From the NCBI GenBank assembly GCA_036365515.1, contig CM070873.1, positions 39,935,807 to 39,999,806 on the forward strand: DNA of 64,000 nucleotides, read 5' to 3'. The stretch comes from Torymus aiolomorphi (Eukaryota; Arthropoda; Insecta; Hymenoptera; Torymidae). Below, piece after piece: positions 52,078 through 64,000 of this stretch. The translations under genes were made by a program, and so were the position numbers. Within the stretch, counting starts at the first letter, position 1. Each line of letters opens with the position of its first letter. The notes under the pieces were generated by a model. It was not told the DNA's origin. It did not search any database and was given only the letters and a program-made list of their open reading frames with translations.

Positions 52078-52850
52078 TTGTTGGCAAAAACGTGTATCTC
52101 CGGTGTATCAACAAGGCCTTACACAAGTCCTTCCATCGGCTGGTCACTGTTGGGCTACTCAACAGCGACCGGCTTCCCTCAGGGTCGTCCAACGAACAGC
52201 ACCACCACCAGCGTTAGAGCAGCCGACCACCAGAGTCCGATAGGCTCCTTGATTACTTATAAGGATCCTGAATAAGGGTTACTGCAAAAGAACACGTTTA
52301 GATGTCATTATCGCATTGGCCATCAACACAAGCCATAGTGAGCAGTGGCTAGCTCTGCCGAATGACATTCTGGTAGGTATTTCTACGCTCCTGTTGACAA
52401 ATGAAGCCACGGTATACCTTCAGTGGCAGTTAGCGAGCCACTCATCGCCAAATGAAGCCAAACATCGTCGCCGTAATGGAAGCTCTGGGAGTGATCATCG
52501 AAGGGATCAAATCAAAGCCACCTTGAGCGGGATCAAATTGCCAAGGTCTAGAAATATGCCGACAACCCAAACATCGCGAGGACGATTTGCAATGAATATT
52601 CTCTACCTTCCAGTCGTTCCGTCCTGTACAGGGATCTGATACAAAAGATCGGCAGAACATCGCTTCAGATTGGGAACTATCAACCACCGGCATCTCACTG
52701 TCATAGCCATCAGACTTCTTATAGTAGGAGCTATAGCCCACCGGATGTTCAACCGGTACAACGAAGTCTGGAATTACGGACTAATCTCTTCCCCCTTTAC
52801 CCTAGTGCATCCTGCTTCATAGGCATAATCTGAAGATTATGATGTATTAC
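52078..52850. other. Coding-like orphan block, unidentified
   Basis: This 770-bp block has balanced base composition, unlike the AT-rich or CpG-rich DNA around it, and holds several stop-free stretches with protein-like residue use. On the minus strand one frame stays open from about 52786 to 52442. It includes VVPVEHPVGYSSYYKK and SDGYDSEMPVV and lies between a TTAG and a GAAG|GTAGAG that could serve as splice sites. On the plus strand, frames 52078-52275 and 52316-52639 are open. I recognise no domain. It could be an exon of an unknown gene or a decayed retroelement; frames switch along the block, which favours decay. Confidence 0.3.
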
Positions 52851-53260
52851 AAATAATATAGATCTGTAAAATATGTATATTTAGAAAAGCCTCTATGTAT
52901 TTTGTAAGAATGGAGATGAACATTATTTTAGTGATTATAATAATAAATACAAAAAGTACAAAAATGTTATACTGTATCTCGTATTAGAAACTTCACTAAA
53001 TTGTTCTAACAGTACTAACTACTATTTATATTTTACCATCGATAAGTCTTAAACTTTAGCACCAAAACCTTCACCATCCACCGCACTACTTTCATTCTTA
53101 GAACATTTGAAGAGCGGACAATGGCTTGACGCTTATGCCATATCGGGCGCAGAGCGAAAAAATTAACGAGAATTCAGGCTTGGACGGAGCAATTGAAAAA
53201 GCACCGCGGCGTCGAGGTGCGAAGCTTTTTTCGCCTGCTCTTTCTCTCTCCTACTCTATC

Positions 53261-53269
53261 GCTCTCTCA

Positions 53270-53310
<41 letters not shown>

Positions 53311-53311
53311 C
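53261..53311. repeat. Imperfect (CT)n microsatellite
   Basis: CT repeat with a few C and T interruptions at the left side of the 53.3-kb island; a GA-rich patch follows at 53391-53412. Confidence 0.9.
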
Positions 53312-55802
53312 CACGCGGTTTTTTATTCTCTCACTGGTGTGTATTTCATATTTACTCGGTGGCGGAACTTTTTGCGTGGGATTTAAGTAAGGCGAGAGAG
53401 TGGAGAAGAGGGTCGAGGTTTTTCGACGAGGCGATTGTTTAGGCCGAGATTGATTATGAAGCCCGCTGTTATTAAATTTCATTGTTTCGGGGTCTATGGT
53501 TTTCACTTTATGTGGTTATTCTTATATAAAGCAAAGGTTTTACATTTTTAGTACAATTTTTCCTTAATAAAAAGAACGATTTTTTTTTTGTAGAATATTT
53601 GAATTAAATGTTTTTGATTACATAAAGAACTAATACGAATGTATTAACAGTGAATAAAGAATGTGTCAAATTTTTCTCTAGTTCACATAAACTACAGAAA
53701 TCAATTAAAAATTAAATTTAGATATTTCCATAACTTCCAAAATGAATTCTCAGTTCCCGTAAATATACCCTCCTTACAAATTACCCGCATCTTATTTCGC
53801 CGTAAAATCACTCGCTATCACTATAGAAAACTCTCCCTCTCTCTCATTCCCACTTCCCCAGCAAGCATACGCATCAACAGCCCATACACCCCGGCACAAC
53901 TCTCATTTCGAGAAGCTAGCGAGACCGATCGTGCGCTCGCGTGCAAATAAAATATACATTACGCGGCATGAAAGGTCCGGATAAGTCCGCGCGATGGCGT
54001 CCCGGCACGTCGGGGAATATCCGCCGCTCCGGCTTCTCGGCACACGGTGCAAATATTGGCGCGCGCGTGTACGTATAATACTTGGTAAAAAGGAATGGTG
54101 CTGATGCTGGAATTAAATGTTTGCGGTTGATTTCTGACTTGGGCTACTGCTGCTGTGGATTGGTTTTGCTGCTACAAGATTTATTGAGAATTTAGCATTT
54201 CGCGTAATAAATCGCTCGTGTTGTAAAGAAAAAAAGAAATCTTCAACTACGTGTCTAACTCCTCATAAAGCTTTCTCGAACCGTGCATATTAATCTCATC
54301 TCCCCTGCTCCTCGTTCGACTCTTAATTACGAAATTCCTTGCCGTTCGGCGCGCATGGGCCCGTAGAAAAGAATCGCCGCGGAAAACACGCAGCACTCTG
54401 TCCGGCCGAGCGTTAAGGCACTCGGTCCAATTAACGTCTCGTTATTAAATTTTTTGCTCTACGCGGCGACGCGCGAGTAATCCGGCGTCCCCATTGTCGT
54501 TGCTGATTCGGTTTCCAGCTTCTACTGCTGCTGTATGTGCAAGTGGAGGTGTAGGAATGCGATGTATGAATTAGTGGGTGGATCCTATGGAAAAGAGGGT
54601 CGTCAGAGGTGATCGTATATTTCTTGACGCGGATTAGTTGAAATCTATGCATCTTCCTGCCTTCTAGACTTTAATTTCAAGAAAGATTACGTTTAAATAT
54701 TGAATTTAATGTTATAAAACGATTTGTCGAGTATTAGCAAGACGATATTAATGGCATTTTCTTGGTTATAAATAAAATACAATGAAGTAGAAGCTACCAC
54801 GCTATAATCTCATACATTTTTACGTATTCATCATATAACGTGCATTTTATTGTTCGTGTTCATTAATCCCTTCCCGTTCTTCTAAGTTATACCAAAAAAT
54901 CGGATGTATAATTAACAATCAGATTTCGAATTTGAAAGCTAAATGTTTACCAAGACAATTTTCAACCCCATATAGCCTTCCTTAAACAAATTCACTGTAC
55001 AAAAAGCCAACGCATTTATCAGCCATCAAAGCCCATCAGGCAAAAAAGCGAAGACGCTACCTAAAACCTCCAAAAGCCTCCCTCGCGCAGCTATCGAACA
55101 AAGATTCCATTCCAAGACATCATCCTCCTTCTCTTCCTCTTTCTCTTCCTGTACCGTCTCGTACTTCGTTGCGATCGGACGCAACTTCCAGTGTCCGCAC
55201 GTCGCGGAGAAAACGGGGACTCGAGGGAAATCACGTTTCAAGTTCTCGAGGGGTAAAGAGTCTCTCTCTCTCGCGCGCGCGCACAACACCCGCCTCTCCC
55301 AAGTGTCCTTTGTTCCGCGACTGCGCTCTCCGTAGGTTTGTTTACGCTTTGAATTGCGCGTGTTTGGAGGAAGAGTATAGGGTGACGAGTGTACGTTTGT
55401 CCCGTTGTAAGTTACAGCGCTAGTGGATGAGTCTTTTCAGGGCGAATGGATTATTTTCCGATAAGTACTAGGAAGTTGTAAGAAGTAGCTTTGTATTTAT
55501 GTTTGTTGCACGACGATAACATGACACGATTGGTTTCTAATTAGAGTAGAATAGAATACGTTTTTCTTGGTAAGCTTTTGTAAAAATTGCGCAAAATGAT
55601 AGTACGACTATATTTAACGACTCCTGTATAGTTTCAAATGTATAGTAGATGTGAAATACATAATAACAAACTATAACCGATTGGAAATAACAAACTTGAC
55701 TAAAGCACAAATAGTCTATGGATATAATTATCTTTTGAAAAAGCCTATTTTCCTTTCTCCGCAGACTATATAGCAGGCATCGCAGAAACATATTCTCTCT
55801 GA

Positions 55803-55806
55803 CTCT

Positions 55807-55847
<41 letters not shown>
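55803..55847. repeat. Imperfect (CT)n microsatellite
   Basis: CT repeat with one CA interruption at the left edge of the 56-kb GC-rich island. Confidence 0.9.
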
Positions 55848-55849
<2 letters not shown>

Positions 55850-57791
55850 CTTCTCTCTATCCGCAACAGCAGCTAGTCCGGAAAGGAGGAAATAAAGTCG
55901 CGGAGGCGGCAAAAGTTCGTCCATTAGCGATAACAATGAAAGATGGACACCCGCCGCCACCGCCGACGTCGACGACAACGGCGCGCCGCCGCCGCCGCTG
56001 CGTTTGTCAGACGACGGCGTTGTTTTGGCAAGGCGTCCGAGTCAGCTGGAAATCGCCCCGGCGTCTTACCGAGAGCGCGTCCGCGCGTTTGACTGATGAT
56101 TATTGGCCGGAGTAGCATCTGCCGCCGCGCGTGACGAGTGATTAATCGTTGGAACTGGAGGGGAGGAGAGTATTGCGAATGAGGTGACGATGTTGCGAGG
56201 ATTCCGGGAATAGGGGATGATGGAGTTTGGAGAGAGATGGGGAATGTTGGGGTATGTGGTTGTTGTTTTTTAGTGTCTGCTGATGGTCTGGCTATTGCGT
56301 CATTTTCCAGAGTTTTTTCCGATGCCTCTTGGATTTGATTTACATGTGAAATAATAAAAGAAAACCAGTTGTTTGCGGAAAAAAGAAGATATATAGATTA
56401 CAAATTTTAGGGAATGAAAGAAGATGATAATGAATTTACTCAGACATTGCTTTTTGTAACCTAAATAATAGTACAATATATAATAATGAAAACTCATCCC
56501 TTAAGATTGAGTCTTACACCTATCTAAGCCTAGTAATCCTGCCTCAAACGATACCAAAATTCAATCTGTCTAGTCACTCGTAAAAATATCCAAAAACTAA
56601 GTCCCTTCGCCAAACTTTCTTGCCGATCCCTTATTAGACGGGGGTAATTGATCCGCGGAAAAATAGCCGCAGCGGAACTGCTATGCATGTGTGTGAACGT
56701 GTGTGTACTGCGTGTGTGTGTGTTATCGCTGGCGCGACTCCTCCCAAAGTCGCAAGTCAACGTGTGTACGAGCGATAAAGTGCAAGGAGAAAAAGGGCAA
56801 AGTTCGTCTGGTGCGGCTATTATCGACGCGCTGGAATCCTAGAGCTAAGATTAAAATGTGGACCAGATAAAAGCCACCGACGCTGGCGCGCTTTCCAATT
56901 TGAAACTTTTCCGCGGGGAGTTCGGAAAGAGAGGGAGGAGAGAGAGACTTTTCGCGGCTGCGAGCTTTTTTCCTCACGGCTTCTTTCGGGTCGGGAGATC
57001 GACTTTTTGCGTTTGTCGGGTTGCGACTCGCGAAGTTCCTCGGGATTTGCTGGATAATGGGTTGCGGTCACCGCACCGACAAAGCTGATACAAATCATGT
57101 TCAAGAAAGTGTATTTTAGTTCAAAAAAAAAAAGGTTTCATGATTGAAATAAGAATAAAAAATTGGGCAACTGAAGATTTTGTGAGGCATTGGTTATTAT
57201 AAATTGAGAGCCTGGAAATGAAAAGGGGACATAATGTGTGCTAACTGAATGGGCACCCGTGTAAAAAAAATTAGTCTGGCACTGGTCTGGGAGAGGTCTG
57301 GCTAAAATAGTCTGGCTGAAGTATGGCTTTAGTCTGGCTACGGCCACTATGCCAGACTTATAAATTTTTTCTGAAATTAGTCTGGCAAAAATGCCAGACT
57401 TTTTGCCAGACTTATAATTTTTTTCTCAAGTCTGGCAAAAACGCCAGACTTCGTGCCAGACTTTTTTCGGCGAGCTTCGTCCCAGAATGATGCTGTAGGT
57501 CCTGCAGCGACAGATCAACTTCACCTCGAGATGCGTCATTTTCCAGGCGTGGAGCTCGGCGGATGGGAGGCTCATACGTGCGCTACTCTAACCCAAACTG
57601 TGCCGGTGCCGCCGATATCGCAGTCGTTGTCCTCATCGTAGGCGCCGTCACCGTCGTCCTCACCATACTATCGAGCGCTATTTAATGCTGCTTAAGTCTG
57701 GATACGCTCCGGAAATTTAAGGCAACGCTAGCTAACCTGAAAATATATACCACAAAGTATCTAGTTTTTGTGGTATAAAAAATATTTTATT

Positions 57792-58203
57792 GAAAGCGTC
57801 AACTTATCTGATAATTCTGCAATTGCTGTTCACCATGGTTCGACATCGAATTCAATTTCTTTCGTTTTTAATTTCTCTGTAGGTATGCACGGCGAAAGAT
57901 ATTCATAACCCAAATTGAGATAATATTTTGAAGTCTATAAACAACATGAAATTGCCGTATCATGTGTTTTGTCGACAGCCCAAATATGTGATCATAGCAA
58001 CACATGTTCATTACAAAGAACGCTGAACTAGTTTCACGACGTTTATGGAGTTCAAAATATTTTCAACGCACTACACGAATTTGGCTTCATGATTTCTTCA
58101 CGACTGCACACCTTACAGAAGAATGAAAAGCACGAGGAATTGAGTTCTACATCGGGTCTCGGCGAACAGCAATTGCAGAATTATCAGATAAGTTGTCGCT
58201 TTC
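57792..58203. mobile_element. Inner unit with 40-bp inverted repeats
   Basis: Positions 57792-57831 and 58164-58203 are inverted copies with one mismatch in 40; they contain CTTATCTGATAATTCTGCAA. The 330-bp centre is AT-rich and has no inverted partner. I find no transposase motif in it. It may be a separate MITE that entered the larger foldback, or the unique loop of that foldback. Confidence 0.75.
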
Positions 58204-58206
58204 TAT

Positions 58207-58523
58207 AATAGTACATTACTAACGCGGGCGGAAGAGGATTATTTACCTCATGCGACGTTTTTCGGCCGAGCGAAGCGAGGTCGAAAAGTCGCATGAGGTA
58301 AAAATTCTCTTACGTCCACGTTTCAGTAACGTATTTTTCCGTCCGAGGCCGCAAAATGCCATCTTAAATGTCATTTTGCAGCCTCGGACGGAAAAATACG
58401 TTACTGAAACGTGGACGTAAGAGAATTTTTACCTCATGCGACTTTTCGACCTCGCTTCGCTCGGCCGAAAAACGTCGCATGAGGTAAATAATCCTCTTCC
58501 GCCCGCGTTAGTAATATACTATT
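58207..58523. repeat. 317-bp near-perfect palindrome
   Basis: The two arms (about 152 bp each) meet at a 13-nt centre (58359-58371), with GCAAAATG at 58351-58358 facing CATTTTGC. Each arm contains a smaller hairpin with 14-bp TTACCTCATGCGAC stems (left copy 58243-58256 with 58288-58301) around a GCCGAGCGAAGCGAGG core. The outer ends read AATAGTACATTACTAACGCG. It abuts the right outer arm of the foldback within 2 bp. One half of it is nearly identical to 15566-15745. Confidence 0.85.
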
Positions 58524-59051
58524 TATATACCACAAAAACTAGATACTTTGTGGTATATATTTTCAGGTTAGCTAGCGTTGCCTTCAATCTCAGCAGCAGA
58601 TCCAGACACAAGCAGCATTAAATAGCGCTCGATAGTATGGGGGGGACGACGATGACGGCGGTTACGATGAGGACAATGACTGCGATGTCGGCGGCACCGG
58701 CACAGTTTGGGTTACAGTAGCGCAGGTATGAGCCTCACGTCCGCCGAGCTCCACGCCTGGGAAATTACACATCTCGAGGTGAGGTTGATCTGATACTTCA
58801 GAGCCTAGAGCATCGTTCTGGGACGAAGCTCACCGAAAAAAGTCTGGCACAAAGTCTGGCTATTTTGCCAGACTTATTTGAGAAAAAAATTATAAGTCTG
58901 GCAAAAAGTCTCGCATTTTTGCCAGACTTATTTGAGAAAAAATTTGTAAGTCTGGTATAGTGGCCGTAGCCAGACTAAAGCCGTACTTCAGCCAGACTAG
59001 TTTAGCCAGACCTCTCCCAGACCAGTGCCAGACTAATTTTTTTTACACGGG

Positions 59052-61924
59052 CAATGTCCTTTTTTTTGTTTCCAGGCCCTCAATTGATCAACAGTTACAA
59101 GTAAAATGCTTATAGAGTTTATCGTTTGCTTTGGGTTATATCAGAGATTTTGATGAATACGTATGTTTAATAAACTCAAACATGAAAAAATCAAATATTT
59201 CTATTCATAGAATCATAAAAAAAAAATCTGTCTCTGCAGAGAACCAGCTTATCAATCTCCAATCTCATTACCAACCCTACGTTGACAACGCCAAGAAAAA
59301 AATCTACTGCGAAAACGAGCTGCGGCCATAGTTACAAGGACGGGGTATATGGGAAAGCGAGATACTCGACTCCTCGGACTCGGATTGCGATACCTAATCC
59401 GATTTAGCCCCGAGCGCTAATTAATCGGCCGGCGACGACGAGTTGCAAGAAATATTACGAGAGACGACGTGTGGGATTAGCGAGGGAACAAAGGACGCGG
59501 ATGGGTAGTACCATTGAGTTTTTCTTGAGGAGAAATTGTAGGATGGAAAACGTGCAACATGAAAGTGTTTTATTGAGTGAGCAAACATTAAATTCCTTCA
59601 GAACAAGTCGTAAAATAGCTGAACACTTTTAATAATTACTCATTCTCAAACGAGCGTCCCTAAGCACTGAACCAAACCAAATTACACCCGCGTTATTTAT
59701 CAAAACCTCAGCTCTTCCTTTCGCACATCCTCTCACACATATACTGAGCTTGGTAGCATCTCCGAGCCATTTAGCAAGTCAATATCGCGGCGGCGGCGAC
59801 TGCTCCACCCTCGCGCCAAAATATTAATGGAATCCCTTTAAACGTCATCCTCTTGACCTGCTCTTCCTCCCTTGATTCTGCCAACTTCGAGAATAGAGAG
59901 GGGAGTGTGGGAGTAAGCGAAGCTTCTAACTAGGGACAGGCACCAAGTATTATGCCAATTAACACAATTAGCCGGCGCAAGCAAGCGAACGTTTGATTTT
60001 CCGCCTTTATGCATCCAACCTGCCTCCGATGCGGTGCGAAAAGAGTTTTGTCACTATCGCGTCAAGCGTCAAAATGATGAAATTTCAATTTCGCCAAGGT
60101 ACCCCCCCCGCCAGCGAATGAATTCAGCTGCGAATTATTTTTATATACCCGAGAGAAAAGCCTCTACTTCCGTGTATCGTAAAAAGAGAAGCTATTTTGA
60201 ATATATACAAAACAGTCGGCACATGAGAACAGCTTCAAATTCAATTAGCTTAAAGCGTTTATTTGCCAGGCCGGCCGCAAAGAGAAGAGGGCGACCGAGA
60301 CAATGAACGTATACGAAGCGCCCGTTCGATAAACCGAATACGAGTGCAGGGGGAAAAAGGAAGATGAAACCCTCTCAAAATTGCACCTAATAAAATGCAA
60401 ATCGAACAATAGCGCGAGCACATGTACGCGCCGCTGTTGGCGAATGGTCGAAAAATTGAAACCTTAGGCGGGCGGGGAGAATTCCCTTCGAGAAAGATCA
60501 TGTATATGTGGGCGTTTCCGTGTATTATGCAAAAGAAGAGTTTTTCCACGTAAAAAAGAGAAATTATATGGTTCAATGTTAATTGACTGGGTTTATTATT
60601 AGTAAAAATAAATGTACATACCGCAGTGAAGCTTATTGATATGCAAACCGAAATTAACGTTCATTTGTATCCATTACAAAAAAAAGGTAGACCACAATTG
60701 AATTTCTGCGGGTGAAATTTTCATACTTTTCTCACACGTTATATACCTGATGAACACTCAATCCAATCCTATTATTTCATAGGAAGTGCTTCACATTTAT
60801 CAAAATTAATCTGCCCAAACCCCTTCCAAAATCCAACTTCGAAAACCTTTCTCACCACGGAAAATCTACTACTCTACTACAACTACATGTATTGGCATCA
60901 CGCACGTGCGCGCGCGCCTCCTCGTCGTCGTCATCGTCGTCGTCGCGGGCGCCTTTAGTACGCGGCACACACGTGCCACGCAACGCGCGCGCGCATTCAT
61001 ATGCGAGAGAGAAGGAGAGAGACGCTAGCACTCGGCGGTAACACTGCGGTATGCAGTTGATTATGGCCAGCTATATGAAGGGGCTCGACGTGCCCCGGCA
61101 TCTTGAGCGCCGCAGCAGCAGCAGCAGCAGCCCACTTCTGCGAGAGTTCTGTATATATGTAGGCGTGTATGTGGATGCGTGCCTTAGTCGTGCGATATGG
61201 AGTTTGGAAAGTGGACGGTTTTGGGGAAGGTGGTGAGGTATGAATGGCTAATTGAGTTATACCTCTTGCTCCTTCTGTAAATGACTTTCATTTTCTGGTA
61301 TCTGCAGGTAAATTGCCATTCCTTTTATGACTTAAAACTCTAGAATTAATATTTATCTTGTACGCTTGAATGTGCCTAATGTAGTTTAGCAATTTGACGG
61401 GATATTTTTCACAGTCATAATTAAAATGAGTTCATCTAGTCACTGAAAAGTAAATAGTCACTCTCTTTCAGGTACTATAATTCGTTTTCTCTCTAGCCCA
61501 TGAAAACTTATCTAAAAACCAAGCAATCCCTAGCCATCTTTGCACAATCCTCGAGGCAAACTTCGCGCCTCAAGGCATACCCGTTGCCTCAGCTCAGTGC
61601 AGCACCTAGTGCCTAACAAGCTGTCGGGTCGGTGGTGCTGCATCCCCCGAGTCAATAAATACGATAATTCAGACACGTGGAAACAAAGCCATCGTGTTGG
61701 GCGGTACGCGTATATACGCATACAGACTCGTCCAGCAATATCCGGTGTCTTGAGGACGAGAGAGTTTCCGCCGTGTCCCGGGAGGGATGCGCGCGTACTG
61801 CGTCGAGTAAAGGGTTATTTCAGCGAGGCCGAGTGTGTATAGTTTGCTTTCCAGAAATTTTTGTCAATTATATTGGGTTTCCTCCTGTTACGAGTGAGCT
61901 CTCGCAACATTTAATAATAAAAAG
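59052..61924. other. Non-coding stretch with islands
   Basis: No gene is recognised. Islands centre near 59.4, 59.8, 60.35, 61.0 and 61.75 kb. A CGT-type repeat is at 60919-60945 and a (GCA)6 repeat at 61112-61130. A plus-strand frame ending near 60306 finishes in KRRGRPRQ, which resembles an AT-hook, but the rest has no domain. Confidence 0.45.
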
Positions 61925-61997
61925 TGACGGACCCTGAGATCGAACCAGAACCGCGGACTCGCGAGTCAGAAACGCTACCATCAAGCCACGGTCGTCA
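61925..61997 (-). tRNA. Degenerate tRNA-like Pol III unit
   Basis: The minus strand reads as a 73-nt tRNA-sized unit. It has an A-box-like TGGCTTGATGG and a B-box-like GGTTCGATCTC, with TTCGA at standard positions 54-58, and a T run (61919-61923) just downstream like a Pol III terminator. The acceptor stem pairs only in its outer five positions, and the anticodon arm is distorted by the palindrome GACTCGCGAGTC. No sound anticodon can be assigned. It is probably a tRNA pseudogene or the head of a tRNA-derived SINE. Confidence 0.5.
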
Positions 61998-63278
61998 CCC
62001 CTCGGCCTTCTGCTAATTGACGTCATATTGTAATCGGGCGCCTTGCTTATTTTGTTCTTTCACATTCGTAGGTGTATCCACACGTAACAATCCTAACGTT
62101 AAAAAATCGTAATAAGTCCCGAAAAATACAAGCCTTCGATCCCGGTGAGAGGGAGAGCAGACTCCAAAGAAAACAGTGATTAAACGTCGCTCTCATCTCA
62201 TATTTTCCTATTAAATACGCCGAAATTAATTTCAGCCGCCCCTGCCTCTAAGCCCATTAACAAACCCGTGCTCGCGAGAGTTACCGCAGCAGTGATAATT
62301 CCGGCGAAAAATATTTATCCTGAAAATTTTAATAGCTCCCTCGTTTCTCGAATAGATTTTTCGAACCTCATAATACCCCGGACCCGGGGTAAATAAACGC
62401 ATCGATATAGTGACGAGTGACTGCAGCGGCTGAAATTCAATTACGCTCTTCCGTGCAAACATGGCCATGTCCGGTTGATTACCGGGGAAAGAAAAAAATT
62501 ACAGTCAAATATTGAGCTGTACGTGGCGTCCATTTTCCGTGTTACCCTCTGTTCTGTTTTTTCCTCTGGCAGAAAATCATGCTGCAGCTCGTATGTATAC
62601 ATATATTCACGGGATATGTGAACATCCGGTGGACAGGTGCTGTGTGAAAAACACATGTGAGGGAGACTTGCGTGCGTTGGGGTAATGACACGCGAGTGTA
62701 TATGTGTCACTACGTACGGTTTGTAACGAAATGTGATGGTTGTTTTATACCGTTTTTAATTATTGAGACTTTTTTATTCGAGATAAAAATAAATGACGAT
62801 AAAAACATGGATATACGCGTGTATTATGAAAGAATTCATTACTCTTTTATTTTCAAATGAATTCGAAAATACAAATTTTAATAGTACCCATTGTGTTTTT
62901 TTTTTTTCAATCATACAAAAAAAGAAAAAAATACTTGACGAAAAATATGATTATAAAAATTCTTATTTTGTTGTATTTTCATATTGACTTTTATTATTAA
63001 TCATGATTATTTCGTAAGAATCAGCTATACAACATTCCTTCAAACATTATAGGGACAAAAATTCAACTCTTACAGATCCATGTCTCTACCATGCCCAATA
63101 CAAAAGCAGCACACGCACACACACACAGACACACATACCTGCGCGTAAAACCACACGCGAAAAATGAGCGGAAAAAGCAGAGGCGAGGGAAATTGCGAGC
63201 GGCGCGCGCCCAGCCGATCTAATCGAGTGAAATTTAATCGAGCACTCTTCCCATCGCACGAGCGTATCTCTCTCTCTC

Positions 63279-63351
<73 letters not shown>

Positions 63352-64000
63352 GTCTCTCTCTCTCTCTCGATTTCGATTGGCTTTCCGACTTGTTTTACAC
63401 GCGTTGATGATTTTTAACGCAACTCTGCGCGAACCGAGGTTATTTTATTTGACTTTTCGATTCTCTTTTTAATTCGGATTTATACGAGAGAATGTAAGGG
63501 CTATCTCTCTCTCTCTCTCTCCCTTTGGCTGCGATCGCTTTATTTATCCGTTCTTAATGAACGAGAGAGGTATTACAGTTTTTCGCAAGCGTTCGGGATT
63601 TTCATCCGCGATGCCAGTGCAGTCCGAAGTTAATTAATTAGGTATGCCTGTTTGTGTGCGTATGTATTGTCCGGGGATTTTGAGAGAATGGGCGAGGAAT
63701 CTTTTTCGCCCGCGCGTTTTCGATGATTTTATTAAATTTTGCGAGCTAGGTATGGAAGAAATTAAAAATGAATTTCATTGGAAAGGGTTTTTTCCACTAA
63801 CAGAGGGAGAGAGAGGGAAAGATGGAAAATGGTATATAGACCGGGAATGTTGAAAAATTAATTCGGCGGTATTTTTCGTTTTGCGTACTAATCATATTAA
63901 TCGGAAAAATGAAAAGTCCAACTCAAATTTTAAAAATATAATCAACCAACGCTGTATTTTCACGAGAAAACTTGTCCCAAGCATCTATTGCTTATCACGA
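61998..64000. other. Non-coding stretch to the window end
   Basis: No gene is recognised. Mixed DNA to 62700, AT-rich DNA at 62720-63060, then a CpG-containing island with long CT tracts. The last 300 bp are AT-rich. Confidence 0.45.
63266..63368. repeat. Long imperfect (CT)n microsatellite
   Basis: About 100 bp of CT repeat with short interruptions (CC, TATAT, GT). A shorter CT tract follows at 63503-63522. Confidence 0.95.

Larger units (their letters stand above)
52851..57255. other. Non-coding stretch with islands
   Basis: No gene is recognised. Islands centre near 53.2, 54.0, 54.5, 55.2, 56.0 and 56.95 kb, with the C-left/G-right asymmetry clear at 53.2, 54.0-54.5 and 56.95. A GT-rich tract is at 56691-56722. 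The segment 55980-56010 is built of GCC triplets. Confidence 0.45.
57256..59051. mobile_element. 1.8-kb foldback element with nested inverted repeats
   Basis: Outer arms 57256-57777 and 58525-59051 are long inverted copies (about 525 bp each). They start CCCGTGTAAAAAAAATTAG and end with its complement. The outer 210 bp of each arm are built from about a dozen AGTCTGGC / GCCAGACT words. The inner arm edge is its own 11-bp hairpin (TATACCACAAA .. TTTGTGGTATA). Between the arms lie a second inverted-repeat unit (57792-58203) and a 317-bp palindrome (58207-58523). Arms differ by scattered substitutions and small indels. No target duplication beyond a possible CA on each side is visible, and no transposase. 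It resembles Drosophila FB-type foldback elements in plan only. Confidence 0.85.

Noticed and set aside
57268..57470. CRISPR-like array of TCTGGC words
   Set aside because: Spacing is irregular, words occur in both orientations and the stretch lies in a eukaryotic foldback arm; no spacers of uniform length.
60034..60306. Frame ending in an AT-hook-like KRRGRPRQ
   Set aside because: A single short basic motif in a CpG-rich island can arise by chance; the rest has no domain and no gene structure.
61112..61130. Possible polyglutamine coding exon
   Set aside because: A six-unit GCA repeat without an extended open frame of normal composition or splice signals.

Overview
This window looks like nuclear DNA of an insect. 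The one intact gene has five short GT-AG introns (54-73 bp), a TATA-type core promoter and an arthropod-style trypsin-fold protease product. A parasitoid wasp or other hymenopteran is my best guess from the protease's style and the abundance of CpG and (CT)n/(GA)n tracts; that is inference, not something the sequence proves. I see no bacterial-style gene arrangement, rRNA or CRISPR array. The window is very gene-poor, and most open frames are low-complexity translations of microsatellites.

Layout. 0-12 kb: non-coding DNA with short foldback elements (43-179, 4161-4400, 7072-7312), a TATA+Inr core promoter near 8.2 kb with no identifiable gene behind it, and a 0.8-kb terminal-inverted-repeat (TIR) transposon (9812-10600). 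12-16.6 kb: an 80-nt miRNA-sized hairpin, three head-to-tail palindromes (13191-13534), a decayed pogo-type transposase fragment and a composite palindromic repeat (15566-16537). 16.5-39.5 kb: a long desert of alternating AT-rich DNA and CpG-rich islands, with microsatellites, a diverged copy of the palindrome family (27.4 kb) and a degenerate tandem repeat (29.1-29.5 kb). 39.5-40.4 kb: a TIR element packed with CACTTATT-like words. 41.56-42.82 kb: the serine protease gene (six exons, 249 aa). 42.8-57.2 kb: non-coding apart from a coding-like orphan block at 52.1-52.8 kb. 57.26-59.05 kb: a 1.8-kb foldback element with inverted repeats nested to four levels. 59-64 kb: islands, microsatellites and a degenerate tRNA-like Pol III unit (61.9 kb).

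Three things deserve attention. (1) The foldback element at 57.3-59.1 kb and the palindromic repeat family it shares with loci at 15.6 and 27.4 kb. (2) The protease keeps its catalytic triad but has lost the zymogen activation site and both cysteines of the 191-220 disulfide. (3) Throughout the window CpG-rich islands are bounded by C-rich DNA on the left and G-rich DNA on the right, a repeated strand-asymmetry flip. No gene network can be inferred: there is one secreted enzyme gene plus transposon debris.
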